Origin: Diphasiastrum complanatum
Lineage: Eukaryota; Streptophyta; Lycopodiopsida; Lycopodiales; Lycopodiaceae
Direction of reading: 5' to 3'
Assembly: GCA_029204225.1 (NCBI GenBank)
Contig: CM055094.1
Coordinates: 30,499,427-30,563,426 of the forward strand
DNA length: 64,000 bases
Under the pieces are notes generated by a model. The model saw only the letters and a list, made by a program, of their open reading frames with translations, ran no database searches and was not told the DNA's origin. Numbering within the stretch: the stretch's first letter is position 1; each line of letters begins with the position of its first letter. The translations under genes were made by a program, and so were the position numbers. Below, piece after piece: positions 33,096 to 46,577 of this stretch.

Positions 33096-36000
33096 CAATG
33101 TATGTTGTTTCATGGTACCAACCTTTTGGAGGATGACCACAAAGAAGGATGTCTTATCATTTTAAACTTCCTTGCCTTGTAGAAATATTCCATTAGAAGG
33201 AAAGTTGCATTTGTTCCTTCACTCGTGTAATCAACCAAAGAAACTATTGAGGTTGATGCTCAACGTGTTGATTCTCCAAAGCTTTTCAGGTAAAGGCAAA
33301 GAAAAAGATTTGGATGAAGACTCATTGCCCTTCAATGGGACTACCATAGACTATCGGCATCATTGGAAGGCAAGCTAAAACATCATCTTTGAATGTTTTT
33401 CCAACTTAATAAGAGGCGCAAGGGCTTTGGTAGTCTAGTTGTAATATAAACTAAATTGCCTTATGTTTTAGCAAGTTTAATTAAAGGTGTCTCTACTAGG
33501 TGAGTTGAGCATGATAATAACTTTTTATTCTCAATTTCAAGCCTTTGTTTTTTATTTGCAATATGATTCTTGAATGTAAGTATACTTTAGTGCAAAGATC
33601 CTAGTGATTAAAAGATCATCTTGTTGTAGTTGTAAGGAGTTGAACCCAAGTTTTAACTTTTTAATTTTTTAGTTTAGAAATTGTGCCCATTGGGACTGCC
33701 TCTTCTATTTTAGCTTTGCCTTGATGGCGATAAGCTATTATGATGATTTGTTAAAAGTTGAGTGTCTTAGATCTTACATGACTTTTATGTATTAAAATGG
33801 ACTCTCTTTTTTTTATGCAATTTTTGTTTCTTCATTTTTTAATTATTTGAAGGTATAATTTAGTCTTAGAGGGCAAAGCTTATTGTGATATTTTAGATCA
33901 CGTTGTTTTATGTACTAGTTACTTAGGCATAAGTCCTGGGGGCAGAAGCATATTAGTGACAAACCCATGTGGAGAACACCAACGTCATCATGTCCTTGAG
34001 GAAATTTTTTCTTGTTCATGCCCAATGAAGTTTAACACAAAGATGGAAGGATAAATGAAGGATGGATATCTGATCTAATCCTTCCTTCCACCGCCCACAA
34101 ATCAATTTCAGTCTCAAACTCCAAAATTGGAGCTACTCAGAGAGCTTGAGTACAATCATCATCAACAGTGATGGAAAATTGGAATCTTTGTGATTAATCA
34201 GCGGTTGAGAGTTGGATCAGCATAGACAATGGGATGATATAAGAATAGTGTTTATCAAATCACAAAGATACAAATGAGGTAGTCATGAATGATGTGTACT
34301 ATGATCTAGAAATGTGTTGAGTTGCAGCCTGGAGCTTGGAAGTGTTAGTGTCGTAGATCTAGGTATGAGTGATCAGTAGTCCTGGAAGGTGGCATCATGG
34401 CGTTGGCATTGGCGTTGGCATAGTGTGGCAGCAGGCAGGAGGAGGTGGGACCCACAGTGTCTGCCTGCATGTGCTTCATGATTGTTTGACAGGAATATGC
34501 CCACTTCCACCTCTGCATGTGAGCACTGATCTGACTGTTTCGTCCCAGATTACTGTTGTTGGGCTCTTGCTCTAGAGTTGGTTGCAACAAAACACTAATT
34601 AATTAATCGCAGCATTGATTAATCACAGCAAGTGGGTTTGATGTGTCCGGAAACAATGCCTATTGGAATGCAGCTACGGAGAGGATAGCCTATGCTGTTG
34701 TTTTCACCCAAAAATAATAGCGTGATGCTGACCCTGAGCTAAAATCAGACACATGCACATGCGTAGCAGACTCCGCAAGGAGCTCGCTGCTCATGTATCT
34801 ATCAGTTGGTGGACCTCTCCTTGTTCCTGTAACTGAGCCTTCGCATGCAGATGAAGATCCCATCACCAGCTAGCTTATATTTTCATTAGATTAATGTTGG
34901 GTCATTTTCCGTAAGATTGTTTGCCTGGTAAATTTGAAGCTCAACAGCATCTGCAGAATATTATAGTCTATGAAAAGCTGGTTGTAGCATTAAATTTGCA
35001 AAGAAGAGGACACGCTTGCAGAACTGTTTGATGCCGAGGGGAAGCTCTTAACTGGTCTCGGGAGTACAAAGTACAGTACACTGTACAGGAGCACAGATCA
35101 CTGTCTAGTAAGGGATACGTAAACGCTAGTACAGAGAATCTCTTTACCAAAAGCAGAATTTAAAATATTTAAACTTTGTCTGGACTAGGAAGGCTGCAAA
35201 CAGGCAAACATCACCGCCTTACAATGTCCCAATTGCACCATCCAGAGGGCAGCTGTTCATAAGGACTGATAGCAGCGGCTTCCAGCAGCCAGCTCCACAT
35301 CTATACAAAATTTCACATCCACTTTGTCTCCTTTACGATGAGCTGCTAACAAACCATTTTATGAGACACAGAATTCGATCAACAAAATATGGTGATAAAA
35401 TATGTATATATATAAGTGCTTCACATGCTCCAATCAAGTAAAGTTATGAACGTTCACACAACAGTTTGTGCTGTGCAAAAATTAGCAGCAAGAAGACAAA
35501 CTGATTATCTACTCAGCAAATTATTTTTCTCGGTTATGAAAGAGATATGTAACCAGAACATCTGTGGGAATTTCCTAGACATGTCTCTGGGCTAATTCAC
35601 CTTTGATAAAAGCAAGTTCATTTCACAAAGTGCGGAACGTCCATGCCACAACAAAGCAGGAAAATCTACATCGAAGAATGGACTAGGCTATAGTATAACA
35701 TATTTACAAGACATGAGATTCTCCTAGAGCAACCAAAACTTGAAGAAAAGTAGCTGCGATATCCCATTTCCTGAAACAACTTCCGTATTCTAGTTGATGT
35801 ACATTGTACAATGCAATAGAAATAGCAAAAGAAAGTATTAAGTTGCTGTATGTGTAGATGTGGTCTCGAAATTACCCTAAGGGTACATGGGAGGATAATC
35901 AAGGATTCAGGAAAGAACTTTGCAAGCTCTGGTTTTATCCTGACGGTATGGAAAACCGAAAATCAATGAAAATATAATCAAACGTAAAGATTAGCCCCAA

Positions 36001-37412
36001 GCCGTCTACAATAATCTGGTACGCAATGTGAAAGCATGCTGCAGTCGGAACTCAATAGGTGAAGTGAAAGATTCTCGTCTTTATGTACAGCTGCCTAAAG
36101 GTATTTTTGACCTTATGTGATGTGTTATAATATATCATTTTCTTGGTGTGGGCATATCCTTACGTTCTGGCAATGCCTGTGTAGGTAAACATCATGAATT
36201 GGACATGGTATCGTATTATGGCATTCGCATTGATAATTTCGAAACACACCATTGATTAGGGAGACAAGCTGGAGTCAGTATGAGCTTTCGTACTGCAAAA
36301 AACTTCACGTGTAACTCAAAATGATCAAACAATGTGAACGAAATAGTGGCAACAGTCACCATAGTCCCTCCCAGCTTGGCATACAATACCGACTAGTAGC
36401 ACCAGAAATAATATATCAAGCAGCCTTTGAAAACTTATGTTTGGCCGTAGCCAAATACTGTGCAAAGACTGTAAATTGTGGAAAAGTCTTGAATTCTAAT
36501 AATGAAGATACATAGAAGAATGTTAAAGCTCGCTATACAAGAAGGAAAGAGCTTTTTTGGCCCCCAATGGAGAACTATAAACGACAAAGAGGTCCACACT
36601 TTTACGTCTAAAATGTGATGAGAATAGAACGACTCACAGTTAAACAGAAGGAAGCACAAATATGTCGTATATGTAACCATTCAGAACACAAACTAGTAAG
36701 AAATCTAGCTAGAGAGTTCACGTGTCAACACTTGAATGTCCATGCCATATGATCTATGAATGATGATCGATCCATGTAATGGTGGTGTTTCTACTATTAG
36801 AGCCAGTAAATGGATCTTCATTGCTTATGACTCCAAAGTAAATTCATAAGAAGGACATTAGCGAAACATATCAACTGGTTGTTGCTCAGTACACTACCAA
36901 TCTACAATAGAACTTTCACCCATTAAAGAGCTCTAATCCAAGCGGAGAGTACAAAGCAAAGCATTGTTTATATGCAGGTGCACAAATTACTGTGCAATCG
37001 TTCATTGCAATTCCTCTTGTACAATTTCTGATATTCCGACTGGTCTGAGCTACAAAGCGAAGGCGCCCATTGCCTGAGCCAAGAAAAGTTCCAAACTTAG
37101 ATTATTGTAATCATACACAGTGCACACTCATGCACTGCTCAGCTTTACAATCAAACACTCACAAGCTAACTACTGATAATACATTTACTATAACACCCAG
37201 TCACAAATCTAACAACAAGTAGCTTATACGCTTAATTATTCTGTAGAAGAAGTGCTGCTTAGACACAGCCAGATTTGTAGCTAGATTTATGTGCAGATTT
37301 ATGACATCTCTCCCGTGGAGAGAGAAGAAGTGCGGCACTGCAGAAACGGAGGAGGAGCAGCCACTGTCAGATTGCGTGGCTGTATGTGATTGAATTTGCA
37401 GCTTGACAAAAT
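33096..37412. other. TE-poor intergenic DNA and probable HD-Zip 3' region
   Basis: No element or gene was recognised. Short frames (for example 33172-33378 and 34345-34590) lack supporting motifs. GC content and complexity rise after about 34300, as for native low-copy DNA, and the 3' UTR of the HD-Zip gene must lie just below 37413. Confidence 0.5.
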
Positions 37413-39094
37413 TTAAGACCAGTCCCACCATGAAAAGCTTGTAACTTGATCCTCCAGAGGAAACAGATAGTTGCTGCTGTCTTCCGGATATGATTCATCG
37501 ACTTCAAGCTTTACTATTGATCGTTGAGATGTATGGTGAGGAAGTACTTTTTCGTATTCATCCTCTTGCATACTTATCAAGGATGGTGGATCAGCACAGT
37601 CAAGGTTTGGAAGCTGGGGGCAAATAGGATACTGCTCCATGGCAAGAGGACTTTCCACATCTAGCACCTCACTATCATCGCTGTCCGAGCTTGCAGATCC
37701 TCCCTTTCTAACCGCCAATGCAAGCTGGTTGAGAGAAATCAGATCTGGTTTAGTTGTTTCCTTTGACACCTGATTACGCATTTGCACAGAGATTTCCCTT
37801 TTTTCTAAGGTTGAGGTTTCTCTAGGCGGTTTCTCATTATCTTTAGCGTTCAATTTCTCGTTTAGGATGAACACCTGTTGCATGACAAAACACAGGCAAG
37901 ATCTGGCTATTAGTGATGAGAAATTATGCAATATTGCTGAAGGAGAGAAACAGGTTTGCAGTTTAAAGAACGGACTGATTTGTCTTCACTAGTATGACAA
38001 ATCTAGAAATAAATTAAAGTTTTTTCTAGAGTTGGATCTATCATGTAAAACGGCAACCTAGAAATAGGTTCAGCAATGCGGAAGACTGCGAGCTGAATAA
38101 GTGCAGATTTTCCGTCAAGTGAAAGCTTAACCACTTAAAGCTGGACAACAGCATTGCATGGACAGTGTGCATTGAAGGAAGATATGTTCAGAATTTATGC
38201 TAACTTCTCTGCGTGTTTTCAGCACCAAAAATTTTGTGAAAGCTTTATGTGAATATACAAGTAGACGCATCATGCAACTTTATTTGTACTATTTTAGAGA
38301 GAAACTATCTGTGAATGAGGGAGCTGATAGATTCTATATTTGACAATGGGCATTTTCTTCGAAGCTGATCATAGGTCTTTCAGTAACAGTCTTGTCGCTG
38401 CAAAACTCTTGACCTTAAGAAGGGGGGGTGGATGGCTTCAGGGAATAACCTGATCCTGCAGTTTTTCCTTGTCCTGGATTGCAGCCTCATAGTCCCGCTT
38501 CAGTGCATCATAGTCCGCCTTTAGAATGTCATAATCCTTTTCTAATTGCTTGGTTTTCCATCTGGCTCGCCTGTTCTGAAACCACACAGCCACCTGCCTG
38601 GGCTGCAATCCCAGCTCCCGTGCAAGATGCAGCTTCCGTTCGGGCTCAAGCTTGTTCTCGAGCTCAAAATTTTTCTCCAACGACTTCACCTGATCTGCGG
38701 TCAGCCTTCTCTTTTTTTCCACGTGATGTGAGTACTCATCTGCAGCATCATCGTCGCCTGTCTCCTCCGAAGTCTCAAAGATGGAATAGAGTGGCCTTTT
38801 ATGAGAATTTCCTGCCACCATAGCTTCCTCCAAACCTGTTATGCCACTCACAACCTCACTAGATTGTCCATATTCGTGCAATTGACGGAACAAAAGATCA
38901 AATCTAGACAAATAAAATGAGCTAAAATATGATGCTCAGACTTGATCTCTATAGCTGAGCTAATTAGAGGGTTTGTGCAAAGGTTCAAAAGCAGAAATAG
39001 TTTTCGGGACTCAGAGCAAACCTTGAAACATAACCGGTGGGCAAGAAGCAAGCATTGCTGCTAAACCGTCAGATGAGGAAGCTTCAATCCTCAT
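37413..39094 (-). CDS. HD-Zip class I homeodomain-leucine zipper transcription factor (exons 39094-39022, 38835-38450, 37874-37413)
   Basis: Three exons join at phase 1 (caag/gtttgc; gcataacag/gt) and phase 0 (gatcag/gttatt; caacag/gtg) into exactly 306 codons plus stop. Starting at the ATG at 39094, residues about 64-119 form the homeodomain ([17 protein letters not shown], then [15 protein letters not shown]). A leucine zipper with heptad spacing follows (about 120-161: [17 protein letters not shown]). The acidic C-terminal half ends in the aromatic FSWWDWS typical of HD-Zip I activation tails. There is no START domain (excludes class III/IV) and no CPSCE motif (excludes class II). Such factors bind CAATNATTG as dimers in the nucleus and act in ABA, light and stress responses. 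An alternative acceptor at 38904 would cause an early stop with this exon 1. Confidence 0.93.
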
Positions 39095-39904
39095 AACAAG
39101 AGCTGCATCAGACTGCCTTCCTTACATTAATGCACATGAGCTGGTTCATCCTATCACAAGATTTATATGCTGATTTTGAGCAGTGGATATTATAAGCTCC
39201 TCGAAAGCCTCAGGATGCTGTTTCAAGTGCCTCTGTTGGATCAATTCCTCCATGATCCAGCAGCGGCAGCGCCAGTATGCGGAAGGTCAAGCTCAGATAC
39301 TCAGAATCTACAACCACAGTACTGTTGCTACAGATCAAGCATCAACAGATGATCATGATGGTGATGCTCCCATCATAATTCCCTCCCTCAGAAGAGCTGC
39401 AGATCAAGCAACCGCAGATGATGATGATGCTCCCATCATTTCCTGCCCCGGAAGAGCAGGAAGTGTCCCCTTTGGAGGTTGAAGCATAAGCAGAAGAACC
39501 GGTTTTGCAAGCCCGATGAGCTTGCTTTAGATCCCACAATCGCCCACTACGTCACCAGCTGCTTTGCATTGGAAAGTACAGAAACAGAATGCGAACTTCT
39601 ACACAAAACCCAGGACGCTACGGCGCAGATGCGCAAAAATAAAATAGAAAATGTGCACATGCGTGTGCTGCTGTGAGGCGCAGCGGGGCTCGTCATCCTC
39701 TATTCCTATCACCCCAACCAGCCCAATTCCGCAGCAGCAGCAGCAGCAGAAACAACAACAACAACAACAGTAACACAGTAGCAACAGTGTCATCAGCTAC
39801 TGTAGCAGAAGTAGTAGCTGAATCATCGCATCTACTGCAGCAGAAGCAGAAGCATGATGAGGAGGACAATCCTCGCCGTAGTTAAAAGAACAGAAAGGCT
39901 AGAA
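39095..39904 (-). promoter_or_regulatory. HD-Zip upstream region / 5' leader with trinucleotide repeats
   Basis: Read in gene direction it holds (TTG)n and (CTG)n at about 39775-39731, CAG-type triplets near 39840-39780, and several short upstream ATGs. HD-Zip I genes often have long leaders with upstream ORFs. No TATA box or start site could be fixed. Confidence 0.4.
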
Positions 39905-40159
39905 TATTCAGTGATTGATTCCCTGGCTGCCTAGCTAGCTTCCCAATAGTGCACTGTGAGAGCCGACAGTGACTCTTTAGCAACAGATGTATATGCATGT
40001 GCCCATCAAGAATAAGGCTGCCACTTATGGATATGCATAATCCTGTTTTTGGATGCATGCCCTGATATATGGGCTTGGCTTGGGTTTATATAACCTAAAG
40101 GCTAACATCCTTTCCATCTTATGGGCTTGGCTTCCCACCTTAGATGTTTTATGTCTTGA

Positions 40160-40385
40160 TCCCTCAAGCATCTACAATGCAAGTGTTCCCATCTTTTTGA
40201 AGCCTTTTATCTCTTTCCCTCAAGCATCTACATTGCAAGTGTTCCCATCTTTTTGAAGCCTTTTATCTCTTTTCCCTCAAGCATAGACATTCCAATAGAT
40301 GTAACTATTGCTAGTGTCTCCATCTTTTTGCAGCCTTTTATCTCTTTCCCTCCAACATCTACATTGCAAGATGTAGTTGCAAGTG
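40160..40385. repeat. Minisatellite, about 57-bp unit, 3-4 copies
   Basis: The unit ccctcaagcatctaca.tgcaagtgttcccatctttttgaagccttttatctctt repeats at about 40171, 40218 and 40271, with a diverged copy near 40347. The last two carry insertions and substitutions. A 22-bp duplication (ttttgaagtgtggtggag) follows at 40448-40489. Confidence 0.8.
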
Positions 40386-40798
40386 TCACTAACATCCCAT
40401 GCCATTGCATGACACAAGCATTAAAGATCTTACAAATGTTTGGCAACCTTTTGAAGTGTGGTGGAGTCCTTTTGAAGTGTGGTGGAGCAAGACGTAGATA
40501 AATTTGGGGAACTTTGACGAGATCGATCCAAATTTTGACTATTCAAGAATATAAGTGGCTTGAAATTAAACAAGGAAAACAAGTCTTGCAAACAATGGCA
40601 AGAGGTGGCGGTGTGGCAATGGAGGTTTCAAAAGATCAACACCTCGACGATTAGGGTTGCAATGTTAGTTAAAGATAGAGAAGATGAAGGGATGAGGAAA
40701 ATTTGCAACAAGACCGAATTTCCAAAGAACTCCCAACTCCATGGTAGCATAGAATGGCACCAAAATTAGAAACATTCACAAAATCGTCTCCAATTATT

Positions 40799-42035
40799 TG
40801 TTGGAAAGAGGTGTATAAAAGATAGGTCGAATAAGATTCGAATCAAAAGAATTCGAACGACAAGAAAGAAAACTTATTGTGCGCAGCGGAATAAACTATC
40901 TTCCTCTTTCTTCATGCATGACTACGCCTATCAATTTCAAATAAAACAATAGTGATAGAAATCACGTTCGATCATATAGTAACTAACTTTGAAATCATTA
41001 GTACTACATTGATTACGTAGCCAAACATTCAAAGCATTGAATTATCAGACATTTAATCAGTCGCGAAGAATTACAGAAACGCATACATTCTGAGACGAAG
41101 CTGAATGCAATAAGAAGATAGTATTGATTCAGTATGAAAGCGAAACAGATGTAAATGAGTACAACAAGTTGCGAATCGAAGTCGCGTACTCTAAGTTATC
41201 TCTGAGCGGCTAAAATATAAGTTTGAATTAAGAAGCACAATAGCAATCTCTAATCAACTCTAAAGAATTGAGCTAGAATGCTCAAGAGTGTTCAAGCTCG
41301 CAGGCTTGAGAGAGAGAGCTAACTATTCAATACTTGATCTCAAAATTAATATGAACAACTATTTATACTAAGCAATTAGGTCGTCAAATGCGGCTGGCAG
41401 TTGGTTGGAGTCTGCTGGCATTCATCCAGTTCTTCTCAGAAGTTGCTTGCTAATAAGCGATGACATTTGACCGTAAACAATCTATCTGCATAAATGGACA
41501 TGATTGTCACTCTGCAAAAATAAACGTAACTATCATCAGGGAGAAAGCGAAAAATGCGTCTTTTGTGAGAAATATGGCAGTGTCGCGAAATCTCATTTCC
41601 TGAATATTGGGGTAGCCCCAAACTTTGCCAAAGTCATTTCCTTAACATTTGAGGCACTTTGAAAAATGCAATACTGCATTTTTACTCGCAATTCCTGATA
41701 GGCGAAAAATGCAAAAAACGCGACACTGCATTTTTACTCGAAATTCCTGATAGGCGAAAAAATGTGAAAAATGCGACACTATTTTTACTTGCAATTTTTG
41801 ACAATGTCGTTTTAAGATAAATTGATTGTAGCAAAAGGCAATAGTGTCAGGTTTTGTAGTGAGAGAAAATTTCCGACATTGTTCTCAAACTCCATGTATT
41901 TCTAGAGACTGTGTAAAAACACTTGTAGTTCTGCAGACTGTGTAAAACACACGAGAATCCGTAGAATTGGATAAACAGTTGGATGAAGGTTAAAAAACGA
42001 TTAGTCAATTAGTAGGAAGGAGAATAACCCAACAC
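40799..42035 (-). repeat. 3' LTR of RT6
   Basis: It is 252 bp longer than its partner, partly because a unit of about 60 bp (gcatttttactcg.aattcctgataggcgaaaaa) is repeated about three times at 41655-41800. It shares gataggcgtagtcatgc-type text with the LTR at 51159. Confidence 0.85.
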
Positions 42036-42041
42036 TCCTCC

Positions 42042-45000
42042 TTAATCTGAATCCATGAATGCCTTGACCTTTAAACTTACTTTTGCACAAAACTTTCTGT
42101 GTGCATCCAAGCTTAATACTTTAGTAAAAATATTTGTTGTCATATCTTGTGTTTGACAATACTGCAATCTAACCTCTTTGTCGAGAACTTTGCTTCTGAC
42201 ATAGTAATATTTAAGTTCAATGTGCTTACTCCTAAAATGAAATCTAGAGTTGGCTGATAAGGCAATGGCACTTTGATTATCACAAAATAATAATGTCGGA
42301 ATATATTGATTCAGACTGATATCTGAAAGTAAGTTTCTCAATCAAATTGCTTCCTTTGTAGCTTGTGAGGTTACAATATACTCTAATTATGTATAAGATA
42401 GAGTTATCGAAGATTGCTTGCAACTGTTCCAGGAAATTGGACCATTGTTGAGGAAGAATGTAAATCCGAAAGTGGATTTACGAGTGTCTACATCTCACGC
42501 CCAACTTGCATCTATAAAACCAATGAGTAAATTGAGTTTGTCGTTGTCGACTACTCCATAACAAATGAAAAAGTCCATAGTAGCTCGAAGATATCTCATG
42601 ACTCTAATAAGAGCCTTCCAATGTGTTACACCAGGGTTCGTCATATACTGACTTAAAGAGCTGACTGCAAAAGCTATGTCTGACTTGGTACAGATCATTG
42701 CGTACATAAGAGATCCTATTATTGAATGATAAGGATACTCACGCATTTGCTCCTTCTCTAGAATTGTTTGAGGACACTAATCCTTTGACAATTTGAGACT
42801 TGGTTTCATTGGTGAGAGAGCTAACTTGCAATTAATCAGATTATATCTGACTAACATATTGTAAATGTACCTCTATTGAGTAATGTGAATCAACTTTCGA
42901 TTTCTGTCTCTGTGGATTTGAATACCAAGGCAAGAATGAGCTTCGCCCAGATTGGTCATGTGGAATTCAGAAGATAGCATTGACTTGTCTTTTTAAGATC
43001 GATACTGTTTGTGAAGAGCAATGTGTCATCCACATACAAAGTGATAATGATAAAAGATTGTTGCACTGTCTTGAAGTAAACATTTGAATCTGAAGAGCTA
43101 GGTGTGTAGATGTGATCAATAAGGAAAGTATTGATCCTTTGAAACCATGCTCGAGCAGATTGCTTTAAGCCATAAAGAGCCTTATGGAGTTTACACACAT
43201 GATTGTGTTTGTCAATTTTTAGAGAAAAAGGACAAATATTGATTGTACTATCAATCATTAAGAGTTATTGATTGCTTAATCCAAAGATCCTATCTTATCT
43301 TCTAGAAGCTTATCCACACGTGTGAATGGTATCTTGACATGTGTGAGTAATAACTTATTCACATGGAAGTCCAATCTATTTACAAAAAGTTTGACCAATT
43401 TGACCATTTTCAAGATTCTACTCAAAGGTCAATTTCACACTAGTGTAGATCAAGCTAAAACCAATCTAACTTAATAAAAATGACTTATTACACGTGGGAA
43501 TAGACTGCACACGTGTGAGATCCTATCAAGCTCAAATAACTTGAGATCTACAAGATACAACAAGTTGGAAGTGATATTTTAACAGTGTTTACTCTCAATA
43601 ATATAACCTTCGGGATGCACCATGTTAATGTCTCCATTTGATGTATTTCCAAATTTGCTGTAGTAGCAAATGATAATAAAAGTCGAATAGAAGAATGCTT
43701 GACTACTGGACTAAAAGTCTCAGTATAATTGACGTTGTATACTTGAGAAAATCCTCTGGCACAAGTCGGGCTTTTCTTTTGTTGATGCTTCTGTCTGCTT
43801 TGTACTTGACTTTGAAAATCCATTTGCAATCAACTATGTTTCTGCTAGCAGGTAATTCAACAATCGTCCTCGACAATCGACACTCGTCCATGTCTGGTTC
43901 TTGATAAGAAATGAATACTCTTTATCCATGGATTCTTTCCAGAGATCAGAATCGATCTGACTGAGTGCCTCTTTGACAGTTGTCGGCTCGTGGACAAGGT
44001 AGGCTACAGACTCGTAGATATACACGATAGGTGGTCTGCTAGCTCTTGATGATCTTTTGAGAAATAGAGGAAGTTGATCAATTTCATCATACTGTAGTTG
44101 CTGAACTTCAACATCATCATCTTCGGATTCATCGTTGACATGTTGTTCATCAAGAGTAGATGAGCTTGGACCTTCAATGGGAATAGTCGACTGAGGAACT
44201 GGGAAGTTCAATTTGTTAGGAGAATCTGACAGGTCGGCTACATGGGCATTGCCTTTTTCGTTGAGGTCGATAAACTGATCTTCGATGAAGACGACATCTC
44301 GACTAGTGAATATCTTCGACTCGATGGGATCGAATAACTTGTAGGTTTGATCTAAAGTAGTGTAGCTGATGAAAATACATTTGATGCTCTGGAAGTCGAG
44401 CTTCTTCCTGAGATCATGAGAAATCTGAGCATAAGCGGTACATCCAAAAAGTAAGTTTGATAGAGAAGGTTTGGTACCTTTCCAAACTTCAAATGGTGTT
44501 TTGTCTAAGAGACCTTTAGTAGGATATCTGTTCTGAATAAAGTTTGTTGTTGAAACAGCTTCAGCCCAGAAGGACTTCGGAAGTGTCGCGTGTGATCATC
44601 ATGCACTTTGCCGATTTGACTAAGGTTTTGTTCTTTCTCTCAGCAAGACCATTTGACTGAGGTGAATAGGAGGTAATGTATTGTTGCTCAATGCCATTGT
44701 TAAGAGGTGTATTTTCCCATTGGAGGTATATTTTCCCCCATTGTCGGACCTCAATGCTTTGATTCATTTGTCAGTTTGATTTTATGCATGCTCTTTGAAT
44801 TGTCTGAACTTGATGAAAGCCTCTGATTTATGCTTAATGAAGTAAACAGCTGTTCTTCGAGAGAATTCATCAATAAAGGTAATGAAAAACTTTGCATCTA
44901 GCAATGATGGAGTTTGCATAGGTCCACATACATCTGAATGAACAACATCTATCAAACCTTTTGCTACATGCCTATGATCGATCTAAAAGGAATCCTAGTC

Positions 45001-46212
45001 TGCTTTCTAAGGATGTAGCTATGGCAGACAGGGAGATCGACTTTGCTAGAAGGATAGTCGAGATCAAGTGCCAGGGATTGTCTGGACATGTTCGAAACAT
45101 ATGCATAATCCAAGTGTCCTAAGCGATGATGCCATAGTAATACTTTATTGACAAGAACAGAAATTTTCAAGGCTTGACTAGAATCAGAATAACAATGTGC
45201 CAATCTGTATAAGTATCCATGTCTCTTGCTAAGTGCAAGGATCTTATTACTCCTATCGATAATTCTGCATTAATCAGGCTCAAAATCCACCTTATTATCT
45301 AAATCTGTAATTCTACTTACTGATAACATATTTGTAGAGAGTTTAGGAACATACAAGACTTTTGACAGTAGTTTGAATTGATCATGGTGGAACCTCAATC
45401 TTATAGTACATTCACCTCGATAGTGTGAGTGCTATCATCACCAAGATGAACATACTTCTTTGTGTTGTAAGGCGTATAGGAATGAAAAATCTCATGATGA
45501 TTGGTCATGTGTTGAGTAGCTCCAAAATCCAGAACCACGAATCATCCAAATTCGCGTATTTGTCTTTGACCATAAAAGCGCCTTCGTCCATTTCGACTTC
45601 AGGAGATGTTGTAACTGTATTTGGTTGTTGATCAGGTTGCTTGGCTACATTCTTCACTTTGAGAATTCGTCAATCCTAGATCTCCTGGATATTGCGCTTG
45701 CAATACTTGCAAAACATCTTCTTCTTCGACAAATGTGAATTCGATGATTGTTCTTGACTTTGAGTCTGTTTTTGATTCGATGTAGACTGCTTGGAGCTTT
45801 TCTGTTTTTGTCGTTTCGAGCCCTTCTTGACATATAGAGCATGAGACGAAGAGGTAGACAAAGTTTCTTGACTTCGTCGATTATCTTCTTATAGCAATAT
45901 AGTGATAACTCTGATAAGAGTTAAATTTGAGTCTGTCATGATGGTCATCACCCAGTTCTCATATGTAGAGGACAGGCTTGAAAGCAATGTCATAATTGCA
46001 TCTTGATCATCTATGGCTGATCTGACAGCGGCCATCTGTTGCAAGAGATTTTTAAACTGGTTAATATGATTCTGAAGAGAATCAAGACGTAACTTGGAAG
46101 TTATGTCTCTCACATCAAATAGTGAGCTTAGGATTTTCCAAACTTCTTTCAAAGTTTTGGCTTCAGCTACATGGCCAATTTGAGTATCTGATATATTGAG
46201 GATAATAAGCAC
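42042..46212 (-). pseudogene. RT6 gag-pol remnants
   Basis: At least eight separate open pieces carry copia domains in the expected order, from gag (TLKEVWKILSSLFDVRDITS) to RNase H ending VKAFMDSD. Stops and shifts lie between most domains, so no functional polyprotein can be made. Confidence 0.85.
43259..43552. repeat. Foreign segment inside RT6 RT, rich in CACGTG
   Basis: Between RT pieces of RT6, about 295 bp encode no RT. They carry cacacgtgtg twice (about 43317 and 43510), ttacacgtggg and a looser acatgtgtg. This suggests an insertion of LTR- or MITE-type DNA related to the RT3/4/5 LTRs. No terminal repeats or target duplication were established. Confidence 0.45.
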
Positions 46213-46577
46213 GAAAGCTTTATCATCCTTCGATTTCCATTTCTAGTCTTCTATGTTGTCTTCAAGCTTCACTTCAATACCTATAACAACATCCCACAAC
46301 TCGTTGGCAATTAGCAAGGTCTTCATCTTAAATTTTCATAAATGATAATTGAATCCATTCAGCTTGTCTGCGATAAGACCAGCCTTACTTTGAGAATCCA
46401 TATGAAACTTTAGTCTGTTGTCGTTAAGAGAGATACCATGCTATGAAAATCAATTCTCTGATACCGAAACAAATTGGTTCGAACTGAAAAATAATTTGAT
46501 ATCACAGAAGATATCAAGTATAAGAGCTTGCGCTCTAATATAGTATTAGGCTTTAAAGAATCATTACTCTGATACCA

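Noticed and set aside
38848-39051. Read-through from HD-Zip exon 1 using the acceptor at 38904
   Set aside because: Gives a stop after a few codons; the acceptor before 38835 keeps phase and gives a complete HD-Zip I protein.
40160-40385. CRISPR-like spaced repeats
   Set aside because: The units are contiguous with no unique spacers, and the DNA is eukaryotic.
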